Origin: Saprospiraceae bacterium
GTDB taxonomy: Bacteria; Bacteroidota; Bacteroidia; Chitinophagales; Saprospiraceae
NCBI GenBank assembly: GCA_016710265.1
Contig: JADJJL010000001.1
Span: forward strand, 992,001-1,056,000
DNA length: 64,000 nucleotides
Direction of reading: 5' to 3'
The position numbers and the translations under genes are program-made. The notes under the pieces are model-generated. The model had not been told where the DNA came from. It was given only the letters and a program-made list of their open reading frames with translations, and did not search any database. Shown in pieces: positions 16,328 to 24,608 of this stretch; within the stretch, counting starts at the first letter, position 1, and every line of letters starts with the position of its first letter.

Positions 16328-17470
16328 ATGTTAATTGATCAGCTTTTAACAAAAGCATTGGATAAAAAAGAGCTTTCTGCCACAGAAGGTCTATTTTTAT
16401 TTGAAAATGCAGCCACCACTGAAATTATGTGGGTTGGCAATCAATTGAGGCAACAATCGGTCCCTGGCAAAAAAGTGACCTGGATTATTGACCGAAACTC
16501 TAACACCACCAACGTTTGCATAGCCAACTGTAAGTTCTGCAATTTCTATAGACCACCGGGCAATCCTGAATCCTACATTACTTCAATTGATGAATATAAA
16601 TTAAAAATTGAAGAGATGTTTAGTTTAGGAGGAGAACAATTGCTCCTGCAGGGTGGGCACCATCCCAATCTTGGTCTCTCCTTTTATACTAGACTATTCA
16701 AAGAACTTAAAAGCCTTTATCCCAATTTAAAATTACACGCACTCGGTCCTCCTGAAATAGCACATATTTCCAAATTGGAGAATAAAAGTCATGAATTTGT
16801 GCTATCAGCTCTAATTAAATCTGGCTTGGATTCATTGCCAGGTGCCGGCGCTGAAATTTTGAATGATCGGGTAAGACGCCTTGTGTCAAAGGGAAAGTGC
16901 GGAGCAAAAGAATGGTTAGATGTAATGAGGGCTGCCCATAAACTTGGTTTGACGACCTCCGCAACAATGATGTTTGGTCATGTAGAAACCAATTTGGAAA
17001 GAATGGAACATTTGGTCTCCCTTAGAGAGGTTCAATCTGAAAAACCTGCAAACTCTAAAGGATTTCTTGCTTTTATACCTTGGCCGTTTCAAGATGAAAG
17101 TACGATGTTGCGTAAACTTAAAAGAGCAAGAAATCAATGTACATCTGACGAGTACATTAGAATGATTGGTATTTCAAGAATCATGTTACCCAATATAATT
17201 CATATCCAAGCTTCATGGCTCACTGTAGGAAAACCCACCGCTCAATTGTGTCTTGACAGTGGCGCAGATGATTTTGGTAGCATTATGATTGAAGAAAATG
17301 TGGTTTCTGCAGCCGGTGCTGCATACAGGTTTACTTCTGAAGGAATTCAACAAGCAATTCGCGAGGCATCTTATGAGCCACAGTTGAGAAACCAGCAATA
17401 TGAACATATTCCTCTACCTGAAGTGATGCAGCAACAATCTTTGGACAAAACAACACTCATCGTTGATTAA
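16328..17470 (+). CDS. mqnC: Cyclic dehypoxanthinyl futalosine synthase (radical SAM)
   Basis: Radical SAM enzyme of the futalosine route to menaquinone; cyclises dehypoxanthinyl futalosine. 380 residues with the cluster motif CIANCKFCNFYR (C-x3-C-x2-C) preceded by RNSNTTNVC, then LLQGGHHPNLGL, DSLPGAGAEIL and GFLAFIPWPFQ. These last motifs distinguish MqnC from its paralogue MqnE, which I considered. The ATG start at 16328 lacks a strong ribosome-binding site, as usual in this phylum. A purine nucleoside phosphorylase gene follows after 9 bp and is probably co-transcribed. The presence of mqnC indicates menaquinone-based respiration through the futalosine pathway. Confidence 0.92.
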   Translation: MLIDQLLTKALDKKELSATEGLFLFENAATTEIMWVGNQLRQQSVPGKKVTWIIDRNSNTTNVCIANCKFCNFYRPPGNPESYITSIDEYKLKIEEMFSLGGEQLLLQGGHHPNLGLSFYTRLFKELKSLYPNLKLHALGPPEIAHISKLENKSHEFVLSALIKSGLDSLPGAGAEILNDRVRRLVSKGKCGAKEWLDVMRAAHKLGLTTSATMMFGHVETNLERMEHLVSLREVQSEKPANSKGFLAFIPWPFQDESTMLRKLKRARNQCTSDEYIRMIGISRIMLPNIIHIQASWLTVGKPTAQLCLDSGADDFGSIMIEENVVSAAGAAYRFTSEGIQQAIREASYEPQLRNQQYEHIPLPEVMQQQSLDKTTLIVD

Positions 17471-17479
17471 ATAGTTTTT

Positions 17480-18331
17480 ATGCATTCAGGAATTTATGAG
17501 GACATCCAGGAAAGTGCAAGATTTATTTCAGAAAGAATAAGTCAAATACCTAGGCAGGTAATCGTTTTAGGAACAGGAATGGGCGTATTGGAATCCCGTG
17601 TTCAAATCATTAAAGAAATTCCTTTTAAGTTAATACCATCGTTTGTACCAACTACAGTTGAAAGCCATAGCGGAAAATTGATTTATGGGCGATGGCTAGG
17701 TAAAGATTTTCTTTTTTTATCAGGTAGACTCCATTATTATGAAGGTTATTCATTGGTAGAAGTAAGTTATCCTGTAAGGGTGATGGCGGCTTTGGGTGTT
17801 AAAGAAATTTGGTTTACAAATGCCAGTGGATCCGTGAATCCAGAATTTGAGGAAGGAGACTTAATTTTTATCAGAGACCATATCAATTTTCATCCGGAAA
17901 ATCCACTTCGTGGTCTTTATGATTCAAGGTTGGGGGATCGATTTCCCGACATGGGTGAGGTATATGACAAAGACTTACTTCAACTTGCTAAAGATGCAGC
18001 AGATTCAATTTCTGTAGCCTTTAAAACAGGCATTTATTTCGGTCTTCAAGGCCCAAGTTTGGAGACTCCGGCCGAATATAGAATGATCAGAATCTTAGGG
18101 GGAGACATTGTTGGAATGTCCACCATTCCGGAGGTGATTGTGGCGCATCAGTGTGGCATGAAAATTTTAGCGGCTTCCATTGTTACCAATCAAGCAAGAG
18201 AACATGAAAATTACACTAAAACAACCTTGGATTCTGTGCTTCAAGTAGTAAAAGAAAGCTCTTTAAATCTAATTAACTTACTTGAAGCAATGGTTCAGTT
18301 ATCCCATAAAAAAGGATCTGAGTCAAGATAA
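17480..18331 (+). CDS. punA: Purine-nucleoside phosphorylase (trimeric PNP family)
   Basis: Phosphorolysis of inosine/guanosine-type nucleosides; 283 residues. Family signs are VLGTGMGVLESRV (phosphate loop), VESHSGKLIYG, LSGRLHYYEGYS, the base-binding ITNASGSVNP-like FTNASGSVNP, SLETPAEYRMIR and GMSTIPEVIVAHQCGM, plus the base-contacting Asn in VTNQAREHENYTK. It follows mqnC closely, which could reflect purine salvage after the futalosine pathway releases hypoxanthine, but PNP acts on nucleosides rather than on the free base, so the link is only suggestive. Exact substrate preference is not determined. Confidence 0.88.
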   Translation: MHSGIYEDIQESARFISERISQIPRQVIVLGTGMGVLESRVQIIKEIPFKLIPSFVPTTVESHSGKLIYGRWLGKDFLFLSGRLHYYEGYSLVEVSYPVRVMAALGVKEIWFTNASGSVNPEFEEGDLIFIRDHINFHPENPLRGLYDSRLGDRFPDMGEVYDKDLLQLAKDAADSISVAFKTGIYFGLQGPSLETPAEYRMIRILGGDIVGMSTIPEVIVAHQCGMKILAASIVTNQAREHENYTKTTLDSVLQVVKESSLNLINLLEAMVQLSHKKGSESR

Positions 18332-18369
18332 CAATGTGAATTAATATTTCGATTAAACCAAAAAGCTTT

Positions 18370-19956
18370 CTATTTCCCTTTCAATATTTTGATTGCAAAT
18401 TCAGCTTCTTTATCCGCTGGATCGAGTGCTTTTATTTTTTCGAAAAATGGCAATGCTGCATTGTTCTCTTCTCTTTGAACAAAATAGGTCCCAAGATATC
18501 TGTAGGATTCGATTAAATACTTTTTGTTTCTTTCCGGATCTGTTGAGGCTATTTCAACATATTTTTCGTAATGGGGTTTTGCCAAACCTTGTAATTGTGC
18601 AGAATCCAACGATGTATTGGAGCGGGCTCTCCACAACCAACCTTGTGCATAATTTGGTGTAGCAATTAGTACGATTGCAAAGCTGGAATCTGCAAGTTTA
18701 AATTCACCCATGTAGTATTTACTTAACCCAAGATAATATTGCTCTGTATGATTCAAAGGCTGAGATTGGCTCTTTTTTAAGTACCATTCGGAGGATTTGG
18801 CATAATTTTTTTCATCGTAATACGATTTTGCCAATAATCCATAAATTTCAGGCGCTCTTGAAGGCTCAAACTCTATAACTTTTCCATAAGCTATATCTGC
18901 TTCTTCATACTTTTTTAATTTCATAGATGCTTTGGCAAGATATTCAAAATCGGAAGAAAATGATTTACGACTTGTATCTTGTAAAATTGCATCCATTAAC
19001 AGCTTACTTTGGTTGTAAGATTCTTGATAATTCTCCAATTCTCCATAGGACCAAGCCAACCAACGATGTATGGTATATTGTTCAGGGTGCGCATTTAATA
19101 CTTTTATACCTTCTGAAATGGCTCTTTCATAATCTTTGGCTTGAAAGCATAAAAATTTTATCAATCTAACTTTTGCATCCACATCATCACCGGTAAGGGC
19201 CACATATTTCTCTAGTACCGGTATAACCTTATTGTAGTTTTTATTGCGGATGAGTTGCTCATAAAGCTCTTTGTATGCCAATGCATAATCTGGTTTTAAA
19301 GCAATTGCTTTTTCAAGATTTTCAATTCCTAGATCATATTTGTTTCCAGCTGCCCATATTTTAGCCATTTTTAAATAAGTTTCTGGATCGTTTTTATCTT
19401 TTTCTACTGCTGTTTCATAGGCTGTCATGGCAGAACCTAAATCTTTTTTGACATATTGGGCATCTCCCATATGAATCCAATAGGTAGCTATTTTTGGGTC
19501 GAGGTCTCTCGCCTTAGTTAAATATTCAAGGGCTTTGACTGGTTGAGGGTTTCTGCCAAAAAGCCAAGCGTCTCCAACCATTGCGATGATTCTATGGTTT
19601 TTTGAGTTTCCTTTAAGTGCGGAATCAAAATATTTTTCCGCTTCAGTGACATTTCCTTTATCTAGTTCTATTTTTCCCAAACCAATTTTACATTCATCAC
19701 ATTTCGAACTAATGTTAAGTCCGGCCTGATAAGATGACTGCGCCGCTGAGTTATTTTCCATGGCATAATGCACTTCCCCAATATAATATGGATATATAGG
19801 GTTTTTAGGATCGGACGCATTCAATTTAGAAAACGCTTGCAATGCACCGTTATAATTTTCATTCTGTAACATTTGAATGCCAATCTGTAAACTCTGGCTT
19901 GTCAGAGATATGCCTGATATTGAAAAAAAGAGATATAAAAGAATTTTCTTATTCAT
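18370..19956 (-). CDS. Exported tetratricopeptide repeat protein
   Basis: The open frame begins at 20001, but the Met at 19954-19956 starts a clean signal peptide (MNKKILLYLFFSISGISLTSQ), so I use it (528 residues). The mature protein is an almost continuous array of about twelve TPR units (for example PIYPYYIGEVHYAMENNSAA, ATYWIHMGDAQYVKKDLGSA, PETYLKMAKIWAAGNKYDLG). Downstream of the phosphate-binding-like lipoprotein gene, this matches a common Bacteroidota arrangement in which a PstS-like protein and a TPR protein accompany ExbB/ExbD/TonB genes; those transport genes are not in this window. A periplasmic scaffold role is inferred. Confidence 0.78.
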   Translation of the reverse strand: MNKKILLYLFFSISGISLTSQSLQIGIQMLQNENYNGALQAFSKLNASDPKNPIYPYYIGEVHYAMENNSAAQSSYQAGLNISSKCDECKIGLGKIELDKGNVTEAEKYFDSALKGNSKNHRIIAMVGDAWLFGRNPQPVKALEYLTKARDLDPKIATYWIHMGDAQYVKKDLGSAMTAYETAVEKDKNDPETYLKMAKIWAAGNKYDLGIENLEKAIALKPDYALAYKELYEQLIRNKNYNKVIPVLEKYVALTGDDVDAKVRLIKFLCFQAKDYERAISEGIKVLNAHPEQYTIHRWLAWSYGELENYQESYNQSKLLMDAILQDTSRKSFSSDFEYLAKASMKLKKYEEADIAYGKVIEFEPSRAPEIYGLLAKSYYDEKNYAKSSEWYLKKSQSQPLNHTEQYYLGLSKYYMGEFKLADSSFAIVLIATPNYAQGWLWRARSNTSLDSAQLQGLAKPHYEKYVEIASTDPERNKKYLIESYRYLGTYFVQREENNAALPFFEKIKALDPADKEAEFAIKILKGK

Positions 19957-20098
19957 GGAGACCAAATTATTTTTAAAGCTTGCAAAAATAGCGTTTTTCA
20001 TGATATTGTTATTTTGATTTAGCAGTTATTGCTTTGGTTTTGGACTGTTTCATTAATTATTAAGCTTAATTAATTTGGTTAAATTATCATTAAATCAA

Positions 20099-21031
20099 TT
20101 ATCGTTCTACCTTAATATCTTTTGTTTGAATCATTTCTATCCATCGGTCAGACTGGAACTTGGGTAATAAGCCTGCTTTTAGAACAATCTTTTGCCCAAT
20201 ATCCGCTGCAATAAAAGATGCAAAACCCATTCCAACATCCGTTTTTCCTGTTCTACTTACGACTGATATTTCTCTTGTAAATGGATAAAATCCTTCTGCT
20301 AAATGATATTGATAAGGGCTTAGATAACCCATTTGAGTGGAATCGATGGGTCTTGAGACCAACATTACTTTAATTTTTGACATTGTATCCAAGAGATCCA
20401 AACGATCAGAATCACTCCATTCTGTCCAATCTACTGCTGCCATCGAATTAGGATTCTGTTGGAGCTGTTCCAATATTTTTAATTTGGATTCCATGGCAAA
20501 AATAGTGTTGGGTGGCTTTTCAACATTTGCTTTTCTCAATAACTCGGCACCAATTCCTGATTCTTTATCCTCTACTAAAATGCTATTAAAAGTAGAAACT
20601 GATGAGCTTTCGCCTCTAATAAAATCCATTAATTGCTCATAAACAAGAGTGCTGTCTTTGGATTTTTCAGAAGAGATAAAGGCAATAGCACTTACTGCAA
20701 TAGGAAATTCACGCGGTTCGTTTTGTTGGTTTTTGAAAAGATACTCTTTTTCTACCGAATTCAATTTGTGATATCCAATCATTATACCAATAGAGTCTTT
20801 CATGAATTTTGTAAACATCTCTTTATCTGATAGAAATTGAAGGTCAATAGTAGCATTAGGATAGTTTCTTTCAAAAATTAGCTTCAGTTGCGTGACTAAA
20901 TCAGCAATATTCCTATCTGCATAAACGGTCATTCTGCCTTCTGTCGGCTTAGTTTCTTCTCCATTTGGCCTGTTGCATGATATAAACAATAAGCTAACCA
21001 AAAAATAAAGCATTAGAACTTGCATTTTCAT
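20099..21031 (-). CDS. PstS-like substrate-binding lipoprotein
   Basis: 310-residue lipoprotein (lipobox LLFISC with Cys19) of the periplasmic binding protein class II fold. MTVYADRNIADLVTQL, the FMKDSIGIMIGYHKLNS segment and YHLAEGFYPFTREISVVSR resemble the phosphate-binding PstS branch, where P-F-x-R hinges between lobes. No ABC permease or ATPase is adjacent, so it may not serve a PstABC transporter. Two residues of the usual phosphate clamp cannot be confirmed by eye. It is probably co-transcribed with the TPR gene 142 bp downstream. Confidence 0.7.
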   Translation of the reverse strand: MKMQVLMLYFLVSLLFISCNRPNGEETKPTEGRMTVYADRNIADLVTQLKLIFERNYPNATIDLQFLSDKEMFTKFMKDSIGIMIGYHKLNSVEKEYLFKNQQNEPREFPIAVSAIAFISSEKSKDSTLVYEQLMDFIRGESSSVSTFNSILVEDKESGIGAELLRKANVEKPPNTIFAMESKLKILEQLQQNPNSMAAVDWTEWSDSDRLDLLDTMSKIKVMLVSRPIDSTQMGYLSPYQYHLAEGFYPFTREISVVSRTGKTDVGMGFASFIAADIGQKIVLKAGLLPKFQSDRWIEMIQTKDIKVER

Positions 21032-21085
21032 ATAGACTAAATTCTAATTAAAACGTCTGATAAATGAGAAGGTTATTGGTTAAAA

Positions 21086-21119
21086 TAAAAAGGAGCTACG
21101 TGTTTGCACATAACTCCTT
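21086..21119 (-). terminator. Terminator of the tRNA-Val gene
   Basis: On the minus strand AAGGAGTTATGTG pairs with CACGTAGCTCCTT (13 bp with two G-U pairs, loop CAAA), followed by TTTTATTTT. It ends the tRNA-Val transcript 12 nt after the tRNA. Confidence 0.85.
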
Positions 21120-21131
21120 ATAAAATTTGGG

Positions 21132-21206
21132 TGGGAGCTACTGGGTTCGAACCAGTGACCCTCTGCTTGTAAGGCAGATGCTCTGAACCAGCTGAGCTAA
21201 GCTCCC
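21132..21206 (-). tRNA. tRNA-Val (anticodon TAC)
   Basis: Minus-strand cloverleaf: acceptor GGGAGCT/AGCTCCC, D arm TAGCTCAGCTGGTTCAGAGCA, anticodon stem TCTGC/GCAGA with loop CTTACAA (anticodon TAC), T arm CTGGTTCGAACCCAG, discriminator A. The 3' CCA is not encoded. Confidence 0.97.
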
Positions 21207-21315
21207 TAAATAAAATTGGAATCCAATTTACTCTGTAAGGTTAAATAAACACCAAATCAGAAATAAACCTTTCCAAAACTTGAAATTCATTCCTTTAAGC
21301 TTCCAAAAAGGAATG

Positions 21316-21323
21316 CAAATATA
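21316..21323 (-). promoter_or_regulatory. -7 box of the tRNA-Val gene
   Basis: TATATTTG on the minus strand, about 110 bp upstream of the tRNA. No other candidate lies closer. Confidence 0.4.
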
Positions 21324-21403
21324 GAGGAGTTGTACAAATAAGCTTGATGAAAGTTCTAAATTTTATTAGTTTAATATATAAGATATTGACTAACAGAATT
21401 TTC

Positions 21404-22828
21404 TTAAAGTACAATTTTTACCAGAACCATCTTTCCGCTCGTTTCACTGGGCACCCATACGGTATTTGATGTGGTTTGTTGTGCATCTTGAATTCTTAAA
21501 TTTAAACTAAGCGCTCCGGTATTTAAGATGCTTTTTCGGTAATGTCTGCCATCTGGTAATAAAATATATTCTGAAACTGTAGATTCATTCTTTATTTCAT
21601 CATTAAACAATACCCTTAGTAAAGATTGATTCGTTACTATAAAAAATGAAGAATAAAGTCCCAAATCGTCTTGTGAAAATTGTCTTTTTCTGAGTATTTG
21701 TTCCCATTGTTTATTTCCCGATTGATCTATAGAAATGGTGATGATATCATCATAATAATAATCAATCCATCTTATGGAGCCAACGCCTGCCGGATCCATG
21801 GAATTATTAAAATATGGGCGCCTCATTAATTCTTTACTATTTTCAAAAAACACTAAGACGCTGCCATCTTCTTTAAATTTTAAATCGCGAATTGAAAGGT
21901 TGATTTGACTTTGCTTTAATTCATTTCCTTTCAATCCCCAATTTTTCAAATTCTCTTTTTCAAATGGTATTATTTTAATGTCCTGATCTTTCATAAAATT
22001 ATAATACAAATAACCTGCTGGATAATTTTCTCCTGCATCGCTGTATAAACCGGCCATGATTAGTTCTCCATTCTGATTGTTAATTTTAAAATCCATATCA
22101 TAAAAATCAGCTTCTTGGACAGTCGTCATTTTACTCAAAATTCTTTCGCCGTTAGGACCAATACCCTGCACCTGAATTGTGGATGTTTCTTTTCTTTTTA
22201 TTTTCTGTTTTTCGGTTCCAAGCAAATACAATTTTCCTTCATTACTTAATACTGCGTATGAAGCGGCATAATCTTCAAAATTAAATAGATCTTTTGACGG
22301 TTTACAGAATGGATCTTTCTGATCCATTCTATCAAATGTGATGATCCATCTTTTGCCATTCTCGTCTTTGATACCAGCTGATATCCAATTTTTGCTTTCT
22401 GAACTAACCAGATTTGCTTCAGAGTTTAAATCTGGATCGAAAGGAATATTCAAAATCTGCTCGTGTTTTTGTAATCCGTTTTGATCATAAATCGAATACA
22501 CCAACAATGATTTTAATTCCGTTTTTGATATGTATAATACACCCATATTTTTACCATGTGGAAGTGCCTCCAGAATTTTCCATTTTTTTCCTTTCAGTTC
22601 AATATCTTTTTCAGTGGTCCACGTAAAATCTTCTCTTAGCGTTTGAAAGCTAATGCGATATGACTTATCTCTTAAAAGAACACAGGTGTTTTCAAAGGGG
22701 ATCAAATGGTAAGCAAAATCATTTCTCATATTAATCTCAGGAGAAATTTGATAGTTTTGAGCTGATAGGTTAAATGAACCAACAGCCATTGCTGTATAAA
22801 ACAATTGTTTCAATTTGATCATTGGCAT
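21404..22828 (-). CDS. Hypothetical exported protein
   Basis: 474 residues with a signal peptide; the second Met (MIKLKQLFYTAMAVGSFNLSAQ) is an equally good start. No family recognised. The body is rich in beta-type patterns (alternating hydrophobic residues, W-T-T-E-K-D-I-E-L, G-S-V-L-V-F-F-E-N), with phrases like GKLYLLGTEKQK and GNKQWEQILRKRQF that resemble beta-propeller or reporter-type secreted proteins of Bacteroidota. No C-terminal T9SS signal is obvious (ends SGKMVLVKIVL). Divergent from ftcD with 41 bp between. Confidence 0.65.
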   Translation of the reverse strand: MPMIKLKQLFYTAMAVGSFNLSAQNYQISPEINMRNDFAYHLIPFENTCVLLRDKSYRISFQTLREDFTWTTEKDIELKGKKWKILEALPHGKNMGVLYISKTELKSLLVYSIYDQNGLQKHEQILNIPFDPDLNSEANLVSSESKNWISAGIKDENGKRWIITFDRMDQKDPFCKPSKDLFNFEDYAASYAVLSNEGKLYLLGTEKQKIKRKETSTIQVQGIGPNGERILSKMTTVQEADFYDMDFKINNQNGELIMAGLYSDAGENYPAGYLYYNFMKDQDIKIIPFEKENLKNWGLKGNELKQSQINLSIRDLKFKEDGSVLVFFENSKELMRRPYFNNSMDPAGVGSIRWIDYYYDDIITISIDQSGNKQWEQILRKRQFSQDDLGLYSSFFIVTNQSLLRVLFNDEIKNESTVSEYILLPDGRHYRKSILNTGALSLNLRIQDAQQTTSNTVWVPSETSGKMVLVKIVL

Positions 22829-22850
22829 TGAACGAATATAGATACTTTTG
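22822..22850 (+). promoter_or_regulatory. ftcD promoter
   Basis: TTG at 22822-22824 and TACTTTTG at 22843-22850 with an 18-bp gap. The predicted start near 22857 leaves about 13 nt before the ATG. It overlaps the 5' end of the divergent hypothetical gene. Confidence 0.65.
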
Positions 22851-22869
22851 CAAATCTAAGCAATAACGA

Positions 22870-24564
22870 ATGAATTCAACTCGCATTATTGAATGTGTCC
22901 CAAATTTTAGCGAAGGCAAGGATCAAATGGTTCTTGACAAAATCGCCGATGCAATCAAAAAAGTGGATGGCGTCAGTCTTCTCCATATAGATCCAGGTGC
23001 CAGCACCAATAGAACTGTTTTTACATTTGCGGGTGCACCTGAACCGGTGATTGAAGCTGCATTTCAAGCGATTAAAATTGCTTCCGAACTTATTGACATG
23101 TCAAAACACAAAGGTGCACATCCTAGAATGGGAGCAACCGACGTCTGTCCACTGGTTCCTGTATCTGGTATTGGTTTAGAAGAAGTGGATTTATATGCCA
23201 AAAAACTAGCCAAAAGAGTAGGAATTGAATTGGCTATTCCAGTATATTTATATGAAGCATCTGCATCTACAAGCAAAAGGAGAAATTTAGCAGATATTCG
23301 TTCAGGAGAATATGAAGGACTTGAACAAAAAATGAAGGACCCTGACTGGATACCTGATTTTGGTCCTATTTCATTTAATTCTAAAGCTGGTGCAACAGTT
23401 ATAGGCGCTCGTTCTTTTCTTATAGCTTATAATGTTAACGTCAATACGAAATCCGTGAATTTGGCGAATGAGGTCGCTTTTGACATTAGAGAAAATGGTC
23501 GACCTAAAAGAGATCCTCTCACTCAAAAAATTCTAAAAGACGATAAAGGTGAAATCATAAGAGTTCCGGGTAAATGTAGAGGAGTAAAAGCAATTGGTTG
23601 GTACATTGCAGAATATGGAATCGCCCAAATCTCAATGAATATAACCAATTTGAACGAAACTTCTCTCCATCTCGCTTTTGAGGAGTGTAGAAAATCAGCA
23701 GAAAATCATGGTCTCTTGGTAACTGGTTCTGAATTGGTGGGTTTGGTTCCAAAAATAGCTTTCTTAGAAGCAGGAAAATATTTTTTACAAAAACAAAAAA
23801 GATCTTTTGGTGTACCGGAAGGTGAACTCATAGAAATTGCCATTCAATCCTTGGGGCTCAATGCCATCAGCAATTTTAATCCAAAAAATAGAATTATTGA
23901 ATACATGATCGACCAAACTACAAATCCACTTGCAGTCCTAAGTCTTCAAGATTTTGCTAAAGAAACAGCTTCTGACAGCCCGGCACCTGGTGGTGGTTCC
24001 GTAAGTGCCTATGTTGGATCTCTTGGCGCTGCTTTAACAGCCATGGTAGCCAATCTAACAGCTCATAAGAAAGGTTATGAAAATCGAATTGATTTTTATA
24101 CAGAACATGCTGTCCAATCAACCCATTCATATACCGAGTTATTAAAATTGGTGGATGAAGATACCCGAGCGTTTAATGGAATAATTGATGCATTTCGACT
24201 TCCAAAAAATTCCGTAGCAGAAAAAAAAGAAAGAAAAATGGCCATTCAAAATGCAACCATTTATGCTATCGATGTCCCTTTAAAAACCATGCAGTTGGCC
24301 TATGAGCAGTTAAGTCATGTATTGGCTATGGTAAAAGAAGGAAATCCAAATTCTGTAAGCGATGCGGGGGTTGGAGCACTTTGCATTCACGCTGCAATAA
24401 AAGGCGCAGGATTGAATGTAAAAATAAATGCTGCTGGATTAGAAAATGAAGAGTTAAAACAAAAATACATCAATCTATCTGAGCAAATTATTTCTCAGAC
24501 AAAAACTGCTGTTGAAGAAATTGAAAACGAAGTCATGAAAAGAATTTTTTCTTCTGAAGTATAA
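22870..24564 (+). CDS. ftcD: Bifunctional glutamate formimidoyltransferase / formimidoyltetrahydrofolate cyclodeaminase
   Basis: Histidine breakdown: moves the formimino group of formiminoglutamate to tetrahydrofolate, then releases ammonia. 564 residues. The transferase N-domain (1-180) has ECVPNFSEGKD, LLHIDPGASTNRTVFTF, HKGAHPRMGATDVCP; its C-domain (180-325) has RGVKAIGWYIAEYGIAQISMN. After a linker, the cyclodeaminase domain (about 350-564) begins with LQDFAKETASDSPAPGGGSVSAYVG and continues with DAFRLPK and SDAGVGAL. The fusion is the same as in animals and many Bacteroidota. No other hut genes are near. Confidence 0.95.
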   Translation: MNSTRIIECVPNFSEGKDQMVLDKIADAIKKVDGVSLLHIDPGASTNRTVFTFAGAPEPVIEAAFQAIKIASELIDMSKHKGAHPRMGATDVCPLVPVSGIGLEEVDLYAKKLAKRVGIELAIPVYLYEASASTSKRRNLADIRSGEYEGLEQKMKDPDWIPDFGPISFNSKAGATVIGARSFLIAYNVNVNTKSVNLANEVAFDIRENGRPKRDPLTQKILKDDKGEIIRVPGKCRGVKAIGWYIAEYGIAQISMNITNLNETSLHLAFEECRKSAENHGLLVTGSELVGLVPKIAFLEAGKYFLQKQKRSFGVPEGELIEIAIQSLGLNAISNFNPKNRIIEYMIDQTTNPLAVLSLQDFAKETASDSPAPGGGSVSAYVGSLGAALTAMVANLTAHKKGYENRIDFYTEHAVQSTHSYTELLKLVDEDTRAFNGIIDAFRLPKNSVAEKKERKMAIQNATIYAIDVPLKTMQLAYEQLSHVLAMVKEGNPNSVSDAGVGALCIHAAIKGAGLNVKINAAGLENEELKQKYINLSEQIISQTKTAVEEIENEVMKRIFSSEV

Positions 24565-24608
24565 ATAGTTTACATCAACTTTCACTTACCAAAAAATAAT
24601 ATCAACTT

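Noticed and set aside
16328..17470. MqnE (aminofutalosine synthase) as an alternative for mqnC
   Set aside because: The RNSNTTNVC, LQGGHHPNLGL and FLAFIPWPFQ motifs are those of MqnC.
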